Source: Eriocheir sinensis (lineage: Eukaryota > Arthropoda > Malacostraca > Decapoda > Varunidae). Taken from it: a DNA stretch of 64,000 nucleotides. Every line of letters begins with the position of its first letter. Position 1 is the first letter of the stretch. The notes below the pieces were generated by a model. The model saw only the letters and a program-made list of their open reading frames with translations, was not told the origin of the DNA and ran no database searches. A program made the position numbers and the translations under genes. This document shows, one piece after another, positions 1 to 10,300 of the stretch. The stretch covers positions 6,108,616-6,172,615 of the forward strand of contig NC_066531.1 in NCBI RefSeq assembly GCF_024679095.1, written 5' to 3'.

Positions 1-1901
1 TACTACACACAGGCTGGGGGCACCCGTACTGACAGGGTAACAGCATCTCCGACCTCGGAGGAATAATGGTGGTGCGCTTGACCGTCACTGGCAGGTCTTC
101 CTTGTTCACAGTCGTCAGTGGCACCTTCCTTCCTTTACAGTCAGCTGCTTAGCGCGGAAGTCCAGCTCGCACCTGTGGAGACAAGATAATCCATACCTAG
201 GATGCAGGGTCATCCATGTCGGCCACGTACACAGAGAGGAACTCTTCCTTTCCTCCGAGCTCAAACTTCACGTCCACTGGGCCTCTGAGCTCTGTGTAGT
301 GTCCTGTGACTCCGCACAGTCGATGCGGCGTCTTAGGAAGCCGACGATGACTCACCACGTCAGGTCGCACCAATGTTCCGAGCCTGTGTCGACGACCACA
401 GGCCACAACACTCCGTCAACCTTGCCCTCCACTTGGCAGTTTGTCATGGTGGTTCTCCTGCACACTGATATCTTCGGGGCATGTACAGGACAGACTGGTC
501 GTTGCCCCTGTGAACCAGTCCTTCTTAGTTTCCTGAGTGGTGGTCCTCGTTAGCACATTTTCCGACACTCATTCTTCCAGTGCCCCTTTTCTCCACAGGT
601 CCAGCACTTGGGTCCTTCCCTGGGCTTCTTCTTAGCGGCACCTTCATATTCCTTCTTCCTCTTATAGCATTCTGTTCTCCTTGTGCCCAACCTTCTCGCA
701 GTACCAGCACGTTCCTTGAACCTGTCTGTGCCGCTGACAGCGCCCTTTCGTGCCCTAAAGCCAGAAGTCGAGTCGTCCCTGAAGCTTGACAAGCTAGACC
801 TAACAAAGGACTCAAACCCATGGCACGTGCCAGAGCCTGCATTGATGTTAAGTTAACTTGGTTCACTTGTATCTTCAGCTGAGGGCTGTCCAGGGCATCG
901 ATGAATTGATCACGCAGCAAAACCGTCAGCAGGTCAGGGGTGGCACCTGGCATGCCTTGTGCGCCATGCTCTCAAGGTCCTGAGCGAGTTCCTGAAGAGA
1001 CTCGCCGCGCCTCCTGTTGTGGGTTCTGAACCCAACCCTGAAGAGCCAGGTTCTGGTGCTGGTCCCATATCGTTGCTCCAGCGCCTGTGCCAGCCCGCTG
1101 TAGCTGCCCTTTGTCGCATTGTCGAGCTGAGCAAGGACCTCCAGCGCCGCCCCTTTCAGGCTAGTGGCCAGCTGTACCGCGCACCTTGGTCATCCCATCC
1201 GTTCCGAGCTGCCAACAGCTCAAACTGAGCGCGGTAAGCCCCCAGGAGACCTTCCATCAAACTCCTGAGGCTTCTTCTAACAGGCGAACCCAGCAGACCC
1301 ATGGGCTGGCGGAACTTTGCGGGGATAAACTCAGGCGAAACAGGGCTCAAACTACCCGGACTTGCGTAGGAGAAGCATCTTTGGTACAACTAGCCCCTGC
1401 AGGCACTGGGTTGGTCTGTCCGTTTCCAGCCAAGCAGTCTCAAGGGCCTTCACTCTGTCACTTACTTCTAGTATTTTTATGTGTCGTCTCCCTTACCACC
1501 TCCATCTCTTGTTGAAGATTTGTGTGTTCTTTCTCCACTTATCAGGCGTTGTCCCAAGTTCGTGGTCACATCAGTCATTTCTCTTCGCACTGATTCACTT
1601 CCATCTTGTACTGTTTTTAGCTGTAGCTGTAATCCCGTAAAGCGATCTTCTAGCTGTTCTTTGAGTTCTTGGAGTGTTCCTTCTGTTGTTGCTGTGCTCT
1701 TCTTGTTGTTCTTTGAGTTCTTGGAGTGTTCTTCTTGTTGTTGCTGTGCTCTTTCTTGTTGTTCTTTGAGTTCTTGTGTGCTTTTTTCTTGTTGTTCTGA
1801 GTTCTGGAGTGCTCTTTCTTGTTTCTCCCCTGTAGTCTCAAGGCTTCCAAAAGTTCAGTCAACATGTCGTCCCTCTGGGCAGCTTGGGAACGAGTCTCCA
1901 T
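1..1901 (-). pseudogene. Ty3/Gypsy gag-pol 5' part, frameshifted, runs off left edge
   Basis: Retroelement capsid polyprotein followed by the start of the protease. On the minus strand the reading begins METRSQAAQRDDML at 1901, 15 bases inside the primer binding site, and passes through a Lys/Asn/Gln-rich repeated stretch (about 1830-1650). Gag core pieces follow: AQFELLAARNGWDD near 1200, then RDQFIDALDSPQLKIQV near 890. A CCHC zinc knuckle (CWTCGEKGHWKNEC) lies at about 560-600. Further along, 406-197 reads LCGVTGHYTELRGPVDV and VYVADMDDP, resembling the retropepsin domain of Mag/CsRn1-type Gypsy elements. Several frameshifts separate these pieces, so this copy is dead. Reverse transcriptase and integrase would lie left of the window. 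Confidence 0.85.
1650..1835 (-). repeat. Internal tandem repeats in the gag N-terminal region
   Basis: About 60-base units containing 'ttctttgagttcttggagtg' and 'ttgttgttgctgtgctcttt' recur three to four times. Translated on the minus strand they give a charged Lys/Asn/Gln-rich string with many short EHSKN/NNKKE-type blocks, a possible coiled-coil spacer. The slippage-prone repeats are a likely source of the frameshift at about 1650. Confidence 0.6.
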
Positions 1902-1915
1902 GGCGAAAACAAATG

Positions 1916-1933
1916 CTCACACTCCTGACACCA
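1916..1933 (-). other. Primer binding site, tRNA-Leu type
   Basis: Minus strand TGGTGTCAGGAGTGTGA starts one base after the LTR end. It matches the complement of a tRNA-Leu 3' end (known Gypsy form TGGTGTCAGAAGTGGGA) with a few mismatches. It fixes the inner LTR boundary and the element's direction. Confidence 0.7.
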
Positions 1934-1934
1934 G

Positions 1935-2339
1935 TGTTATGCCGGACGTGTTACTTGGGTTCCGTGTCGCTGTCAGGAGACTCCGTGGAGGGAGATATAA
2001 ACATTTTGCACAGCTTCTGTAGCGCGTTTTAATATTCTTCTTTAGTAGTACACTTCACTCGGACTTCACTACCACTAGCTTACTATGACTGGACTGGCCC
2101 CTCTCGCCCTCTTCTCCTATATATATCCAGAACAGTACAGGCTAGAATATTACAGTATATTTCAGATCATACAAGAACATGTAGCAAAATATATGCGAGT
2201 TGGCAACACTTCCCTGCTCTGGCGCCTGGTCGCGCCTCTGTGGGCGTGGGATTTACGGCCTGCCTTGCTCCCCGCCCCTTGCTCGTTTCTCCGGGAGCCT
2301 TCTAGAGGCCTATGGTCGCTGGGAAGCTTCAGCACAACA
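1935..2339 (-). repeat. 5' LTR of the Gypsy element
   Basis: On the minus strand the block starts TGTTGTGCTGAAGC at 2339 and ends ...ATAACA near 1935, next to the primer binding site, about 405 bases. It contains a TATATATAGG TATA-like box near 2118 and an A-rich AATATTAAAA stretch near 2030 that may serve in polyadenylation. The partner LTR lies outside the window, so the ends and target duplication cannot be confirmed here. Confidence 0.65.
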
Positions 2340-2985
2340 ATACGGAATGTGTCGTCGGCTGTAGGGGAGCCAGATGGCCTGGGCCCCCAAAAATAATATT
2401 AGGATAACAAAATATTTGAGATACCCACATTTTTGAAAACAAAATATATTTAATATACCCTAAAAGCTAGAGAGCTGGGAGCGAAGCCGGCTGCCGCCAG
2501 ATAGCTCTGGACGCTGTCCTCCAAACTTTAAAAAATCCTCCTCTATGGTTCCTTGGCTTTACTAAGTGGAGGTTGACGGATGCTCAAGCAAGATTTAAAT
2601 TTTTCGGTGTCTGATGTAATTGTTCACTCTGCAGGGCCAGGGCACAACGGGCACGTACCCAAGGCCCTGCGCTCTTACGGGGCCCGCACTCGTCTAAAAA
2701 TCTATATACTGTACAGGGCCGTGGTACGCTGTAATTAGGGGGCGGGGTGACGACCCCCCCTGCTAAAATGTCCACTTTCTGAGAGAGTCAAAACTAAAAC
2801 TGGTACCTTTCTGTTGCATTCTTGGAGAACTCGGAATTTTCTTTTATATATTTTCAGTATTTGGGTTACAGAGTCGTATATTGAATATTATAGAGCAAGA
2901 TTTAAAGGCCTAGAAAAACTTTGTGACCCTCATTCCTCACATGCAAGCAGAAAGTAAATTTTAGTGCAGGCCACTATCATCATTC
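2340..2985. other. Intergenic, no gene recognised
   Basis: AT-rich start followed by a mixed-composition stretch. Short open frames (for example about 63 codons on the minus strand at 2775-2584) show no family I recognise. Probably decayed transposon sequence leading into the hAT remnant. Confidence 0.5.
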
Positions 2986-2989
2986 GGCA

Positions 2990-4004
2990 CTTGAAGAGGA
3001 AATAAGGGCAGACTTCCTGCCTTTGTGCACACCCATGACCTCACCGGTAAAGGTTTAGCTGGCCCTTTGCGCACCGTTGAAGACCTCGGATTGGACATGG
3101 CCAATGCAGGGGATGATGGGAAAATTCAAAGTGTGTGCCGCAGTACTCATGAAGAAGTACACCCTGGCCAAGCCAATCCACTGCTTTAACCACCGGCAGA
3201 ATCTAGTACTGACGAAGGCGTGTGACTTCAAGGAAGCAAAGATCGCTCTTCAAACACTGACCGAGGTGTACAACTTCGTTCATTCTTCGAATATGCTTTC
3301 TCCGCATCACTGAGGTTGCCAGTTTGCCTCGGCCAAACGCGAAAAGTTTGTTCTCCTGTGCCCCACCAGGTGGATTGAGAGGCGCAGCTGGTTTTTGAAT
3401 GCCTGTCATCGCTGTTTTTCTCGAAGAAGAACTTGACGCCACCGCTGGGCTCATTCTCATCGCCATACGTGTTCCTCGCTTTCTCGTTGGACTGGTTGTA
3501 GTGGAGTGTATATTACCGCATACTCTCGAGCCGAGCCGAACTCTTCAGAGAAAAGATGACGACTTGGTGTCAGCCTATGCCACGATTCGTGGCATCGATA
3601 CCACTTTGCCAAGTTCAGAGCAGATGCGAGAATCATATCCACGACGTGTTCATGAAAGCGGAAGAGTTTTGGTCGAGGTGGGGTCATCGTATGACACCAT
3701 CTCCGTGCCACGACTCTGTGACGACAGACCCAGCGATCAAATGTTCCGTGCGAGAATGCTGAGGAGTACTACTGCTGGGCGGTGTACATTCCGTTCATGG
3801 ACCACGTCTTGGCTGAGTTGAAGAGTCGGTTCGGCGACGACAGAGTGCCTGTCGCACTTCAGCTCAAGCTAACCCTAAAAGGCGTCGAAACGATGTTGCG
3901 GCTGTGCTATAAGCAGCGAAGCTCTACGAGCTCGTCATCGCATCCCTGACACTCGTGAAGGCGCTGCAATATCTGTTCCGGTCTTCCAAACTAAGAGTAG
4001 TCGG
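2990..4004 (+). pseudogene. hAT-superfamily transposase fragment (plus copy)
   Basis: Broken DNA transposase of the hAT superfamily, DUF4371/ZMYM1-like branch. The frame from about 3077 reads GMMGKFKVCAAVLMKKY and HCFNHRQNLVLTKAC, the conserved core around the catalytic region. At about 3340-3400 another frame gives KFVLLCPTRWIERR, a hallmark block of these transposases. At about 3745-3840 a third frame gives NAEEYYCWAVYIPFMDHVL. At least three frameshifts and several stops make it non-functional. It ends at about 4004, where it meets an oppositely oriented copy. Confidence 0.8.
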
Positions 4005-4440
4005 CGTTTTTCTCGCCAAATTTGCTTATCACTCGACTGAAATGGGGATATCATAGTGGACACAAAGGAGGGCAAGTCCGTCAGGCGCTCTTGGCCGACG
4101 GTACCCTCAGATAGGTTTTCAGCCTTTTCAGTGGTAAGAAGACCTCTCGGCTTCCGCGTTAGAGACTGGAAGCGTCAACAGAGTCTTCAAGAGAATGGCG
4201 AGATTGGGGAACATGCTGATGCGTTGGCGTGTGCCTGGGCTTCTTTGATAGTTTGGAAGACCGGAACAGATAATGCCCAGCGCCTTCACGAGTGTCAGGG
4301 ATTCGATGTCGAGCTCAGAACTTCGCCGCTTGAACCACAGCCGCAACATTTCATGAACACGTCGGGAAATGATTCTCGCATCTGCTCTGAACTTGGCAAA
4401 AGTGGTATCGATGCCACGAATGTGGCAGGCTGACACCAGG
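4005..4440 (-). pseudogene. hAT transposase C-terminal fragment (inverted copy)
   Basis: The minus strand reads IRGIDTTFAKFRADARIIS, ESLTLVKALG and then LPVSNAEAERS at about 4140-4160. The last is the hAT C-terminal dimerisation motif (usual form LPVSNATAERSFS). Past it the frame breaks into LKRLKTYLR-like sequence. The part from 4440 to 4240 is an inverted duplicate of 3560-4000 on the plus strand (shared 'gaatccctgacactcgtgaa' type sequence), while the dimerisation part is unique to this copy. Confidence 0.75.
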
Positions 4441-4814
4441 GCGGTATACACAAACGTTCTTAGCATCGCTAAGCGCACTTAACGGCAAAGAATCGTTAAG
4501 TTTACTAAATGGCGCTGGCCGCTTAGCTGTGAAGCTGGAGCACTTAGCGGGCGGAAAATTTAAGGCGGGAAGGCCCTTAGCACCGTTAAAATGCATAAGT
4601 ATTGCAACACAGGATTACAATGGATGAAAGGCATCACCTCCCAATATATCTGCCTCTGTCTAGACGAATTGAGACGTGTAATGATTTGAAACTCATCCTG
4701 AAATATCTGTGGACTGTGCTGGACTGTGCTGAGATGAGTGGTTCGGCGAGGCGGACCTGGAAACACCTACATGGCCATCACGACTGAAGTGGTGTTCAAG
4801 GACAGGTAAATGCA

Positions 4815-5045
4815 GGTGCAACCTTCACAGGCTGACAGAGATTGAGTGATACAGACACTGGAGACCTCCAAGCGATGGCTGGTGACCGCCTGCCACCATC
4901 CACAGGCTGTCACACAAGGAGCCCTGGGAGTAACTCTTGTTGGAAGCCTGCGGGCCGCGGTGTGGCTGGAGTTATACAGCCTCAGCCATCGCCTGAGGGC
5001 ATCCAGTGTCTGTTATCACTCACCTTAGGTAGTCTGTGAAGGTCC
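4815..5045. repeat. Small inverted repeat inside the left arm
   Basis: 'aaccttcacaggctgacaga' with the following 'gagtgatacagacactgg' (4820-4862) is reverse-complementary, imperfectly, to 5005-5043 ('ccagtgtctgttatcactca' ... 'gtctgtgaaggt'). A similar pair appears in the other arm near 16800-17010. It suggests that the unit duplicated into the palindrome already carried a foldback. Confidence 0.6.
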
Positions 5046-6605
5046 AGTCAACACTGGTGCATGTATCTTACCTGTGATCAACACCGGCAGCCACAGACTC
5101 CTGCCCAAGGAACGAACACAGGTGAGCCAATATTTTACCTCCCCAGACTTATCCTTTACAATATTCAACTCTTTAAACCTAACACCTGTTAATCTTGTGT
5201 CTGACTTCAACAAACGTTTCCCACCAATCTTACCAAACCCTAAACAATACCTATTTGGGTCACTAGTGTCTGTTATTTAATTTTACTTGACTAACCTCCC
5301 AGCGGCGATAAACCAAACCTAACCTGGGTAAATTCTATCATTGACATATAGTTATTTCAACTTAATCTGTTATTTAAGATAGCCAGTTTTAACCAAATCA
5401 ACAATTATTTAGAAAGTTGATATTTTAACCTAACTTAAATGTCAGAAGGTGTCCTAACAAAATTACCTTCCTTTGCTTATTTTTATTAACAAAACAAAAT
5501 CAATTTGACGTACTGGTAGCTCTTAAACCGAACTTGCTCAAGTACTCAAGCTTGCATCACTTTATGACTTTTTTTCCTTTAATCCTAAATCAACTTGTTT
5601 AGAAACCTTGCTCTGACATACCTAACGTAATATAAGTTCACCTCTCCTAACTCAGATAAATTTCCGATTTGTGTTACTGACTATTTTTTAAACAAACATT
5701 TTGATTTTGGACGTAAATTTTTTACCAAACTAACTATCATTCAGAATGTTGCCTTATTTTAACTTAACAAAAAATTATAAACGTCACCAAACCTCATTGA
5801 TCCTACTTAACGAATGGTAGCTATCCTTTCTGTAAAATACCTCCCAGGAACTCTGTGTTGCAAAATGATACTAATACCCATGCTAGCTAGCATTGTAGTA
5901 TTGTTTAATTTGTTTTGGTCATGTCTTTTTTTTCACATTTGAAATTAATTAGTTCACAGTATATTATGGCTTTTGTTATTTGCAGCTTCCTTTCTTATGA
6001 AGATCTAAAAGTGAATTTTATGATTATTCTTCGTCTTACTCCCAAATAGCTATTAAAGTCAATCATCAATGCTAAATCTTTTGAACAAAAGAATTGCAAT
6101 TGGTCCATGAGTCAAGAGTTTTGACTTCTGGACAAGTATAGATATAGATATAGGGCAGGCATTAAAGCATTTCTAATTGTAATGTATCTATTTGCAGTGA
6201 TCGTGATGACATTGACAACAACGAGCAAGTCCTCCTAGACCTAGAGGACCTCAAGCTGGTATTCGCCACATAACATTATTGTTTAATCGCTTAGTTTTTA
6301 TCATCCAGCATCAAGCAACCATTCCCATGCAAGAATATAAGGCACAATATAAGCAACTTCAATTGCTAGAAAATAAGACAATGTTGCTAGGCCATATAGT
6401 GTGCACTGTGCAGTAAATAACTATGTAGATAATGCCTGTTATTTTATCACATACTTATGTTGATGCAATGTCTTTTAGTTCTTGCTTCGCATATTAATTA
6501 CTAATCCATTCTTATTTCTCCGACGGCCATTTCCGTGTCGATACATCAATCAGTTCAGTACTTTTTATTTTCTTAGCTTGTGTTTTGCAATTTCTTGCCA
6601 ATTAA

Positions 6606-6895
6606 CCTCGTAAGCTGCGGACTGAGATTCTGAGGCTCGCCCAGCGGCTATATCAGCCAGAGATTGACCTTCAATAAATGATATCTAAGTTACATAAACG
6701 TCATAAATATTACAATACACATATCTGTAGCTCGAAATGTGTTGTATCCTGCATATTTTAGATTTTTCATCACAAAATGTTTTTCAGTATCTGAAGCCAA
6801 GGGCGGAAACTTTTTGGCGCTTGTTTGAAAAGCCCGCCCAGAAGGCTTACAGCAGCTATCGCTCAGTCACCAGAAGGGCGACAGCAGTTTGCGGG
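6606..6895. mobile_element. TTAA-flanked 290 bp insertion (piggyBac-type MITE candidate)
   Basis: The left arm holds this block between two TTAA copies (6602-6605 and 6896-6899). The mirrored site in the right arm (about 15189-15192) has one TTAA and no insert. The ends are CCTCGTAAGCTGC and, read inward from the other side, CCCGCAAACTGC, a short imperfect terminal inverted repeat. TTAA target duplication is typical of piggyBac and Kolobok elements. There is no coding capacity, so it would be non-autonomous. Confidence 0.75.
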
Positions 6896-7256
6896 TTAAA
6901 TCACTGACACATCTTTAATAAATATCACAGATTTAATTATCATATCAGTCCCATAAGTTTATTTCAGATGCCTCAAAACAACATCTGTCCATTCATAGTC
7001 CAACTTAACCTGGTAGCAGCAATAGGCCAAATTCTGTGGCTTTACCCTGTACCAGCGATAATACATTTTTGCCATGATATAAACCCCAAAATAGATGATG
7101 TATAAACTGATCACAAATGTGTTGATATATATTATGAAATGGTTTATGGAGTGATGATTTTTCTCATTTTCTGCTCGGAGGGGCCTTTAAGAAACATGAT
7201 CCCTGCAGCTACTAGGTTAATCTTTTATATAGTACACTAATCAAGAAAATATCCCA

Positions 7257-7258
<2 letters not shown>

Positions 7259-7346
<88 letters not shown>
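7259..7346. repeat. (AT)n microsatellite, left arm
   Basis: An uninterrupted run of AT dinucleotides, about 44 units. It sits at the position mirrored by the (AT)n tract at 14716-14802 in the right arm. Confidence 0.98.
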
Positions 7347-7348
<2 letters not shown>

Positions 7349-7619
7349 GTTGTTTATTTGAACTTGTACTAATATTACAGGGCCAAACATAATGTGGAAG
7401 AAGCAATCAGTTGTCTCCATCAGTCGGTTTGTGCCATGGCAGCTTTCCAGCTGTCCAGAGGTCCAGTCCATGCCATGGAGAAATTCAGCCCCTCAACAAT
7501 GAGATGGCATGCCAGAGATGGATCTGCAGCTTCTCCTCCAATCAATCAATCCTTGCAATGCCCTTTCTTTCTCTTCTTCTGTACCACCACATGCTTACAC
7601 ATAACTGATCCAAGGTACT

Positions 7620-8420
7620 TAAACTCGTTAACTCTCCTCCATTTCTTCACCATTCAAAATTATTTGGCATTCTTTTCACATTCAATGCCCACTTATATGG
7701 GCATACAAACTCATAACCTCCCTTCTACTCCGCTCACAAACCGTCACTTTACTTTTTGTTGACATTTACTAACTTTCTCCTTTTTACATACACTATCAAA
7801 ACACTGACCAAATTTGTGTCACTTTCATTTTCTGCATTGAGCACCGTGTCATCAGCAAATAAGATTGAATTCATCACCCACTTCCCTCCCTCAGCATACA
7901 TTTTACTTCAATTTCCCAACTTTGCCCTTCATTTCTCATAACACCATCCATATAAATATTGAACAACCATGATGACATATATATCTTTAAGACGTCCCAT
8001 AATGCCACCCAATCGACTCTGTCATAAACTTTCTTTAGAATAACTAGATCCATGAAGGCAGCATAGTATTTTTTCCTTTACAATATTTTTCTAATAAAAC
8101 ACCATACTGAAGGAAAATATCTGATCCACACATCCTCTTCCTTCCTAAAGTCTCCTTGTTCTTCACTGATTTTCTCTTCTGTAAGTCTTTGCGCAGTCTC
8201 AATTAGGACTTTCCATACCTTTCCAGGTAGCCTACACTCAGCAGACTTATACCCCTGCCAACTCCCACTTCCCCTCTCCTGCCCTTCCCTTGTAAACTGG
8301 GACCATGATGGCTTTGTCAAGTCTCGCTGTGACCTCTCCCCCTTCCCAGGCCACTCTCACATATTTCCTTGACCATTCATATAGTAACTCATCTCCACAC
8401 TTCAACATTTCTCTCAGCAA
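7620..8420 (-). pseudogene. RTE-like LINE fragment B (N-terminal half of RT)
   Basis: The minus strand reads RLTEEKISEEQGDFRKEED at about 8190-8130, matching the reverse transcriptase block that precedes the first catalytic Asp in RTE-like elements of aquatic animals. Decayed palm and YLG-type sequence continues to about 7620. There are many stops and frameshifts. It lies directly after fragment A but carries the upstream half of the domain, so the two are separate pieces joined in non-native order. Confidence 0.7.
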
Positions 8421-8449
8421 GGATTCCTCTCAATTCATTCATCATCATC

Positions 8450-10300
8450 CCATCAATGCCTGCTCTTAGGAGCTCCTCACTAGGGATGGCCACGGCAGAA
8501 GTTTCCATCTTTCTCTATCCGGACACTCTCCTCTTGCCTGCTCAAAGTTTATCAAGGATCTCTCATCCTTCTCCCAATGTACCCCTGCACCCTATCTCTC
8601 CATTTCACTGGAGGTCGTCCTCTCAACATTCCCTCCTCAATCTCACATACACCCTTCTGGTCATCTTTATTCTCCATTTGCTCCATGTGGCCAAACCACT
8701 TTAAAGTCACTTCTATTCCCTTCACCCCTGTGACACATCTCCCAAAACGCTCATACACACTTTCATTACTTATTCCATCCATTCTACTCACACCACAAGC
8801 ACTCCTCAAATAACTTCATTTCACTGCCTGCACCTAGACCTCTGCTACTTTCATTCACATGCTGGGCCCATGTTGCTCACTTCTGTGGTATATGTGAGGG
8901 TTGGTACTATTATTGTATTTTCAACTGATAACTGATCCAGGTGGCTTCTAAACTCATTGACCTCCTCCATTTCTTCTTCACCATTCAGAATTATTTTGCA
9001 TTCTTTTTTCACATTCAGTTCCCCACTCTATATGGGCATACAAAATCTGTAACTTCACTTACTACCCTCACAAAACCATCACTTCATTACTTTTGTTGAC
9101 ATTTACTAGCTTTCTCCTTTTACAGACGCTATGGAAAAATCACTGACCAAGTTTTGTAAGTCACTTCTTCATTTCTTTCTGCAATGAGCACCTGTGTCAT
9201 CAGTAAACAGGATTGAATTCAGCAATCTTACCACTGCCTTCCTCAGCAGGTACATTTTACTCCAACTTTGCCCTTTATTTCTCTTTCATGACACCATCCA
9301 TATAACATGTCATTGAACAACCATGGTGACATGACACGCCCCTGCCCCTAATCCCACCTTTTTATCTCGCTAAAATGCTTCACTTGTTCTCCACCACTTT
9401 GTGACACACATGCAGATGCACCCTCATAGAAAGACTTATTGCACTCCAAGCAGTTTTCTCCCACACCATAAATCTTAAACATCCTTCTAGCAATGTAATC
9501 CAATCGAATCTGTCATAAAGCTTTTTCAAAGTCCATGAAGGCAGCGTGATAGTGTTTCTTTCCTTTTGCTATTATTTTTCTCCTACCATCCTTGAAGGCT
9601 GAAAATCTTGATTGATTCCATCAAGTTCTAAGCTGCTTTTCCATTTTTAATCTTTTAATGCCTGATTTACTTCTTTTCATATGTTATACTTCTCTTCTTT
9701 ATACCTCCTCTACCTCCGCTCAAAACTGTTAAGCTGTAATAGCTGCTGATGTCCATCAAAAATTCATTGCTTTTTGAAATATTCTTCCATGTCTCTTTCA
9801 CAGCTTCCTGTCTTTCAACATCTTTCCATTCTCACCCATAACTTCATTTAATTCTTCCTTTGGGGAGATATTATTGGGGTGATGCTTTTCTTTTAATTTT
9901 TACTTCTTTTCCAATATGATTTCCTGTCTCCTTTATATTTTCATTTAGTTCTTTTCCAAAGCTCCTTCACCAACTCTCTTCTTATATTTTCTTTTATTGT
10001 TTGTTTTAATTTCTATTTTCGCATTCTATATTTTCTTTTTCCTTTCCTTTTTAACTTGCTTCCTTTAACCACATTTCTTTCTTAAGTTTTCTTAAAAGTT
10101 CTTTTCTCTTCTTTACTGATCCTCCTTATTCCTTCTGTCCACCATGAATTCCCCTTTCTTTTTCCATCTCCACCACTTTCATCCCTTACCATTTTTTTGT
10201 TGTAGTTACCACTACTTCTTTTAAATGTTCTAAAAACTTTTCAGTATCTTCGTACTATCTTTCACACTTTCCCATTTTTCACTTAAGGCTCTTGCCATTT
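8450..10300 (-). pseudogene. RTE-like LINE fragment A (linker, RT, C-terminus)
   Basis: Read from 10300 downwards on the minus strand. It shows a Lys-rich linker with NSWWTEGIRRISKEEKRTF near 10150-10090, then FEKALDRFDWI and LLEGCLRFM at about 9530-9460 (RT palm). At 8809-8552 comes the C-terminal block ACGVSRMDGISNESVYERFG, WFGHMEQMEN and GRPPVKWRDRVQ. Frameshifts are frequent. Only the part below about 9310 is mirrored in the right arm. Confidence 0.75.

Larger units (their letters stand above)
4530..9310 (+). repeat. Left arm of a 12.8 kb imperfect palindrome
   Basis: The reverse complement of this segment reappears at about 12615-17335. Checkpoints compared by eye: 4560-4600 with 17270-17320; 5229-5275 with 16560-16605; 5885-5950 with 15855-15935; 6225-6350 with 15475-15605; 6480-6600 with 15185-15340; 7370-7600 with 14430-14690; 9190-9305 with 12620-12730. 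The arms differ by substitutions and small indels plus one 290-base insertion (6606-6895). The outer boundary is uncertain by about 70 bases. Confidence 0.9.

Noticed and set aside
7394..7762. 122-codon plus-strand frame in the left palindrome arm
   Set aside because: It is antisense to LINE fragment B and not preserved in the mirrored arm.
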